This document shows positions 6,954 to 10,219 of a stretch of DNA of 10,219 bases, in pieces. The notes below the pieces were generated by a model that was not told the origin of the DNA, did no database searches, and saw nothing but the letters and a program-made list of their open reading frames with translations. How positions within the stretch are numbered: the stretch's first letter is position 1; every line of letters starts with the position of its first letter. Position numbers and translations under genes: made by a program. Origin of the DNA: Planctomycetota bacterium (GTDB lineage Bacteria; Planctomycetota; PLA2; JAEUHO01); assembly GCA_024639415.1 (NCBI GenBank), contig JAHEIK010000104.1:1-10219 (forward strand), written 5' to 3'.

Positions 6954-6958
6954 GCCGT

Positions 6959-7504
6959 CTACCACCAACTCACGTGCGAGGCGATCCACAGGAAGATGGC
7001 CAGGCCGATCGCGCCGAGGATCACCAAGCCGATCGGCGTCTGGAAGAAGTAGTCGAGGGCCGCCGAGGCCGTGCGTGCGATCGTCAGCTCGTAGCGGTAG
7101 CGCTCGCTCGAGAAGGCATCGCCTGCGATCTGCACCTCCTCCAACACGTCGTTGGCCAGCTTGTCGTCTTCGACCAGCCGCAGGGCCGCGATCGAGCGCA
7201 GTCGGATCGGATCCTGGATCTCCCAGTGCAAGGGCTCTGACGCAGAGGAGTCGATGATCGTGCCGAGCTTGATGCGCGAGCCGGAAGAGCGCATCACCTC
7301 GATGCGGTAGTCCGGCAGCGCGCTCTTGCCGCCCATGCCTGGAAGCGCTACGTCGCGCACTTCACTCTTTGCGTCGAGGACCTGGATCGAGATGCCGTGC
7401 ACGGCCCTGGAGTTCACGATCGAGAGCGCGACCGAGATCACCAGCAAGACGAGCAGGATCCACCCTGCGTAATCCTTCGATCTCTTCCACAACGCGCTCG
7501 GCAT
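6959..7504 (-). CDS. Uncharacterised two-TM protein with intervening beta-rich domain
   Basis: I do not recognise this 181-residue protein. It has a basic N-terminus, a transmembrane helix at about 12-30, a roughly 115-residue polar region and a second helix at about 157-176, ending SHVSWW. By the positive-inside rule both ends would be cytosolic and the loop extracytoplasmic. The loop is rich in alternating hydrophobics (VHGISIQVLDA, DYRIEVMRSSGSRIKLGTII, LRSIAALRLVEDDKLANDVLEEVQI) in an order that recalls C2- or PLAT-like beta sandwiches with a Trp (HWEI) in the middle. This fold guess is weak. The frame is open to 7726, but the ATG at 7504 has GGGAG 6 nt upstream and precedes the first helix by a normal distance. 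It converges on the TIR gene with 22 nt between stops. Confidence 0.78.
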   Translation of the reverse strand: MPSALWKRSKDYAGWILLVLLVISVALSIVNSRAVHGISIQVLDAKSEVRDVALPGMGGKSALPDYRIEVMRSSGSRIKLGTIIDSSASEPLHWEIQDPIRLRSIAALRLVEDDKLANDVLEEVQIAGDAFSSERYRYELTIARTASAALDYFFQTPIGLVILGAIGLAIFLWIASHVSWW

Positions 7505-7729
7505 CCGGATCTCCCGCTCAGGATTGGGGACAGCGTACCCGACATGTCTGCACGCACACGCCGAGTGACTGCGCTGTGACGTCTCGATCGTGCTGTCCGC
7601 AAGATCGGCCCCGTCGGGCGGGCCCGGGAGCACTGCGACCCAAGCGGCAGGTCTAGGGTCCACGCCGAGGTGCTGCCATCTCGAAGCGGAGCCCCGCATC
7701 CGGCGCGTGGGCTGCGAGGGAGTCACTGC

Positions 7730-8098
7730 ATGCCCTGTCCCGCCGGACGTCGTGTCCTCGCCTGCACGCTCGGTCTCCTCCTCCTGCTAGCGCCGGGCTG
7801 CGTCATGGGGCACTTTCGGCGCAACCACCTACATCCATTCACGTCGGAGACGACGACGGTGCAGGACGTCGTGTACGTGGGGGAGTACGTCGGCTCCATC
7901 GCGCTTGCCATCGCCACGCTCGGTCTCGTGGCACCGCACGAAGCGGACGGGACCCTGTGGAACGACCTCGAGTGGTCGTGCGACGACGACGACGATGATG
8001 ACGCCGGCTGTGCCGGCGGCGATCGACGCGAGGCGGAGCCTATGCGCGAGCGCCGCAGCAGGGAGCGGCGGGTCGTGGGACAGCGACGCCGGCGCTGA
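7730..8098 (+). CDS. Small putative lipoprotein with poly-Asp loop and Arg-rich tail
   Basis: A 122-residue hypothetical protein. The N-terminus is a lipoprotein-type signal: GRR, a Leu-rich core at about residues 10-20, then LAPGC with the candidate lipidated Cys24. The lipobox is imperfect because Pro is at -2. Residues about 48-69 are moderately hydrophobic (VVYVGEYVGSIALAIATLGL). Then comes Cys84, seven aspartates (85-91) and Cys94, followed by an Arg-rich tail. The start at 7730 is favoured by GAGGGAG with 7-nt spacing, and an in-frame start at 7670 would bury the signal sequence. The tail from about residue 95 has an Arg-rich composition typical of non-coding or out-of-frame GC-rich DNA, so its end is less certain than its start. 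The gene diverges from the two-TM gene across a 225-bp spacer. Function unknown. Confidence 0.62.
   Translation: MPCPAGRRVLACTLGLLLLLAPGCVMGHFRRNHLHPFTSETTTVQDVVYVGEYVGSIALAIATLGLVAPHEADGTLWNDLEWSCDDDDDDDAGCAGGDRREAEPMRERRSRERRVVGQRRRR
7982..8002 (+). repeat. (GAY)7 trinucleotide tract
   Basis: Seven consecutive GAC/GAT codons encode the poly-Asp run of the putative lipoprotein. Such a tract could change length by slippage in steps of three without breaking the frame. Confidence 0.7.
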
Positions 8099-8128
8099 GC
8101 CGCCGCGCTCCGACGTCGTGCCGCCTGC

Positions 8129-8134
8129 TATGGT
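8129..8134 (+). promoter_or_regulatory. Candidate -10 hexamer (TATGGT) of a leaderless gene at 8141
   Basis: TATGGT ends 6 nt before the ATG at 8141, the same spacing as TACCAT before the GTG at 869. The intervening CCCGGC has no Shine-Dalgarno sequence. The predicted transcription start coincides with the ATG. Confidence 0.4.
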
Positions 8135-8140
8135 CCCGGC

Positions 8141-8818
8141 ATGCCGCGAGCGGGGAGTCGCTATCGAGGCGCGGACCGCCGCGTGTTCTGGGGGCCCTGG
8201 AGCGCCTTCCTGATCGTACCGGGCCTGCTCGCCCTCGGTGTCGCCATCGCCCTGAACGCCGAGCGCTTCCGCGTTCACAGCAGCACAGGCAAGGCCCTTC
8301 TGTGGTCAGCCGCCGTCGCACTGGGCCTGCTTGGCGTCTGGATGGGCCGGCGCGTCTTCCGGCGGATCGTGGTGACGGGCGAGGGGCTGGAGGAGATCAA
8401 CGCGCGCGGCAGGCGCTTCTTCGCATGGCGTGACCTGCGGCGCATCCGAGACGAGACCGAGGGCTACGGCCGACACCAGACGCGCCGCTATCGGGTCCTC
8501 GCCAAGGGCGGCCGCGGTCTCTCGTTCTACGACTCATCCGTGCTGGATGCCGAGGGGCTTGCCTCGGTCATCGAGGATCAGATCCGCGCGCACAGGCCGT
8601 CCATCGACGCCGCGAGCCGTGACGCGTCGCGTGATCCCGAGCGCGCCGGCCCTGCCGTGGGCCTGGAGGCACTCCCAGGCGGCTGCCGCCCCCGCGGTCG
8701 CCTGCGGCGCGCAGCGAAGCGCTACCGAGCGCAGTCGAAGGCCAAGCGGGCCGTCCAACTCCTCATCGGGCTCGTGGTGCTCGCGGCGGCCCTCTGGTGG
8801 GACTCCTGGCGCCGATAG
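8141..8818 (+). CDS. Membrane protein with bacterial PH-like domain
   Basis: A 225-residue protein with two N-terminal transmembrane helices (about 18-40 and 50-69), a cytosolic segment with a bacterial PH-like pattern (about 73-150), and a third helix near the C-terminus (about 204-221, LLIGLVVLAAALWW). The PH-like part reads RRIVVTGEGLEEINARGRR then FFAWRDLRRI (73-102). This is the strand-turn-strand with 'I..W.D..RI' typical of YdbS/YcxB-type bPH domains, followed by strands YRVLAKGG and LSFYDSSV and a helix. The linker at 150-200 is Arg/Ala-rich and low in complexity. The ATG at 8141 is supported by the TATGGT element just upstream. No partner gene is obvious; the downstream gene is convergent. 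Its role, perhaps membrane-associated, is unknown. Confidence 0.72.
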   Translation: MPRAGSRYRGADRRVFWGPWSAFLIVPGLLALGVAIALNAERFRVHSSTGKALLWSAAVALGLLGVWMGRRVFRRIVVTGEGLEEINARGRRFFAWRDLRRIRDETEGYGRHQTRRYRVLAKGGRGLSFYDSSVLDAEGLASVIEDQIRAHRPSIDAASRDASRDPERAGPAVGLEALPGGCRPRGRLRRAAKRYRAQSKAKRAVQLLIGLVVLAAALWWDSWRR

Positions 8819-8913
8819 GTGCAGCGCGCACGCGAGGCAGGCCGGCCCGTGAGCGACGCTTGGAGCGGCTGCAGCGGGGAGAGAGGCGCGAGGGCGTGCG
8901 TTCGTTGCGCAGG

Positions 8914-9777
8914 CTAGCGGCGCTTGAAGCGTCGCCGCGGCGCCGGTGCCACGGACTGGGTCGGAATGTGGCGTGGCGCAGCGCCGGGGAAGAGCGACAC
9001 CATCCCCTTGCCCGGAGTCCACACCTGGCCGTCGTTGGAGAACTCGGCGGCGACGTTGATCCGCCCCTCCTCGATCCACGAGCGGAGTACATCTTCCGTA
9101 CAGGGGCCGTAGACGTCGTGACCGTTGGTGCGGACGTAGTACGTCACCGGCACCGGCGCCGCCTTGATCACCTCTTCCGGGAGGACGGGCGCAGGTGGCA
9201 CGACGGGCGGATCGAGCGGCGGCGGAGGCGCCAGGGGCGGGTTCTCCGTCTCGTCGAGTTCGAAACCGACCAGTGTGCTGGAGCCGATGTCTTCGCCGGG
9301 GGCCGGGGGCTGCGAGTGCTTCGGCATGCGCGCATGCGCGTCCTGCTCTGCTTCTGTGCCATCCGCCGGGACCGCGGTCGGGCGCTTGGGCGGAGCGAGC
9401 GGCACATAGCCCTCGGGCAGGAGTCCGGGTACGTGTTCCGGTCCGACCCAGAAGATGCCATCTTCGCTGAACAGCATGTAGTGCTGGATTCTTCGCTGCT
9501 TCACGTAGCCGCGGATGCGTGACATCAGGTAGGGGCCCTGGATGTTCGTGCCTTGCCGTATCAGCACGGAGGGCTCGGGAAAGGACCCGGCCTGGGGTGC
9601 CGTGGTGCTCACGCCGCCCAGCTGGGGCAGGTCGCGAGCGTAGCGCCACGTGATCGCGTCCGTCGAGTACTGGATGTCCTCGCCGAGGCGCCCTTCCGCG
9701 ATCCACGACCGGATGTCCTCGACTACGTACGGCCCTTGGACCGTCTCGTCCTCATTGCGAAGGTAGTACGAACTCAT
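8914..9777 (-). CDS. Triple GYF_2 (DUF4339)-like domain protein
   Basis: A 287-residue soluble protein with three GYF_2-like modules. Module 1 (residues 4-53) has YYLRNEDETVQGPY and IRSWIAEGRLGEDIQYSTD. Module 2 (71-120) is diverged, with IQGPY, IRGYVKQRRI and FSEDGIFW. Module 3 (213-264) has YYVRTNGHDVYGP, LRSWIEEGRI and EFSNDGQVW. Each shows the family plan: aromatic strand, (Q/Y)GP turn, helix with a G-R-I/L end, then a polar strand ending in Trp. A Pro/Ala-rich linker (about 126-210, with a PPLAPPPPLDPP stretch) separates modules 2 and 3. There is no signal peptide or membrane helix, unlike many GYF_2 proteins. GYF domains generally bind proline-rich peptides, so the protein's own linker could be a ligand (inference). 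The start at 9777 begins directly with module 1. The gene is convergent with the PH-like gene. Confidence 0.85.
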   Translation of the reverse strand: MSSYYLRNEDETVQGPYVVEDIRSWIAEGRLGEDIQYSTDAITWRYARDLPQLGGVSTTAPQAGSFPEPSVLIRQGTNIQGPYLMSRIRGYVKQRRIQHYMLFSEDGIFWVGPEHVPGLLPEGYVPLAPPKRPTAVPADGTEAEQDAHARMPKHSQPPAPGEDIGSSTLVGFELDETENPPLAPPPPLDPPVVPPAPVLPEEVIKAAPVPVTYYVRTNGHDVYGPCTEDVLRSWIEEGRINVAAEFSNDGQVWTPGKGMVSLFPGAAPRHIPTQSVAPAPRRRFKRR

Positions 9778-9900
9778 CGGCGGCCACCACGGGCGCTACT
9801 GGCGTATCAGCCGTCACCGAGCGCAGCGCCCCCGCGCCACGGCGCGTAGCGGAGCATACGCGCGCACCACAACGCGTGTCTAGCGCCACGGGCCGTAGTC

Positions 9901-9960
9901 GGTGTCTGCCGGGTCGATGTCTGCCGGATCGGTGTCTGGCGGATCGGTGTCTGGCAGTAG
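9901..9960. repeat. Four 15-bp tandem repeat units
   Basis: The plus strand shows units of 15 bp at 9901-9915, 9916-9930, 9931-9945 and 9946-9960, close to GGTGTCTGCCGGATC. The first three differ at 1-3 positions and the fourth is degenerate at its end. On the minus strand, one frame reads as repeated Pro-Asp-Thr-Asp-Pro and runs to a TAG at 9880-9882. That frame lacks an ATG, GTG or TTG start, so I list this as a repeat and not a gene. The rest of 9778-9985 shows no supported gene. Confidence 0.8.
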
Positions 9961-9985
9961 TCCGCGCCAGCCGGCGTCGCCCGGT

Positions 9986-10219
9986 CTACTTCGTGCGGGT
10001 GACCTTGATCGTCGCAGTCGTCTCGACGCGTGCCGTCTCGATGTCGGCCGAGTACTCCCTGCCGACCTCCATGTCGTTCGAGGGCGTGACGCTGATCTCG
10101 ACTTCGCGTTTCTCCCAGGGCCCGAGCTCGATCTCGTTCGGCTCGATCTTGACAGCCGCGCCGTTCTTCTTGTCCCCGCTCTGGAGGCGGGTGGACGCGT
10201 GGATGCGGACGGTTACGGT
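9986..10219 (-). CDS. Partial: C-terminus of a protein with an Ig-like/NEW3-type end
   Basis: The gene runs off the right edge of the window; only the last 77 residues and a TAG stop (9988-9986) are visible. The frame is open without interruption and strongly alternates polar and hydrophobic residues, as in beta strands: TVTVRIHAS, AAVKIEPNEIELGPWEKREV, EISVTPSNDMEVG, YSADIET and TATIKVTR. The order 'I.P..IEL.P.E...V.I.VTPS..M..G..Y.A.I' is that of Ig-like or NEW3-type beta-sandwich domains common at the ends of exported bacterial proteins. The family name is an inference and the rest of the protein is unseen. It lies upstream of the GYF_2 gene on the same strand, separated by 208 bp containing the tandem repeat. 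Confidence 0.65.
   Translation of the reverse strand, partial: TVTVRIHASTRLQSGDKKNGAAVKIEPNEIELGPWEKREVEISVTPSNDMEVGREYSADIETARVETTATIKVTRTK

Noticed and set aside
7505..7729. Divergent spacer searched for an RNA gene or riboswitch
   Set aside because: I found no conserved stem set, tRNA-like arms or further gene. A TAGGGT at 7654-7659 could be a -10 for the putative lipoprotein but has no -35 and is too weak to list.
8827..8900. CGCACGC (8827-8833) and GCGTGCG (8894-8900) inverted repeat in the convergent gap
   Set aside because: The arms are 60 nt apart and only 7 bp long in GC-rich DNA; no U-tract. Not convincing as a terminator.
8918..8937. Inverted repeat around CGCTT-G-AAGCG at the 3' end of the GYF_2 gene
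   Set aside because: A one-base loop is not physically realistic and the bases encode the Arg-rich last codons, so it is likely coincidence.
8534..9706. Long minus-strand frame across the GYF_2 and PH-like genes
   Set aside because: Arg/Ala/Gly-rich shadow spanning two genes of opposite orientation; no domain.

Overview
This is a GC-rich window (about two thirds G+C by eye) from a Gram-negative-type bacterium. It encodes a FecR-domain protein with a signal peptide, a CHASE2 protein, a putative lipoprotein, a GYF_2/DUF4339 protein and a two-CW protein. Together with mostly single-gene transcription units, this set recalls Myxococcota or other former deltaproteobacteria. That is an inference from gene content; there is no rRNA or housekeeping marker to confirm it. 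I see no tRNA, rRNA, CRISPR array, insertion sequence, integrase or phage gene.

Left part (1-1964), plus strand: a DUF6498-like integral membrane protein, a GNAT N-acetyltransferase and an unrecognised 143-residue cytosolic protein. Each has its own TAnnnT -10-like hexamer very close to the start codon and no Shine-Dalgarno sequence, which suggests leaderless or near-leaderless transcripts. The third gene runs convergently into a small two-CW domain protein (minus strand), with a GC-rich hairpin exactly between the two stop codons.

Centre (2430-6936): an apparent two-gene minus-strand operon, with an exported FecR-domain protein first and a CHASE2 membrane protein that lacks any output domain 13 nt downstream. 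Divergent from it is a membrane-anchored TIR-domain protein: TIR at the N-terminus, one transmembrane helix, then an unrecognised probably extracytoplasmic domain. The two promoters appear to lie back to back in the 159-bp spacer. This head-to-head arrangement of an envelope-sensing pair and a membrane-bound TIR protein is the best candidate here for an undescribed system, but no functional link is proven.

Right part (6959-10219): an unrecognised two-TM protein convergent with the TIR gene; a small putative lipoprotein with a seven-Asp run between two cysteines; a bacterial-PH-like membrane protein with a leaderless-type promoter; a soluble protein with three GYF_2-like repeats; a 15-bp tandem repeat (9901-9960); and, running off the right edge on the minus strand, the C-terminus of a protein with an Ig-like/NEW3-type beta-sandwich end. 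No gene-free stretch exceeds 300 bp; the longest gaps (7505-7729, and 9778-9985 with the tandem repeat) show no convincing further gene.
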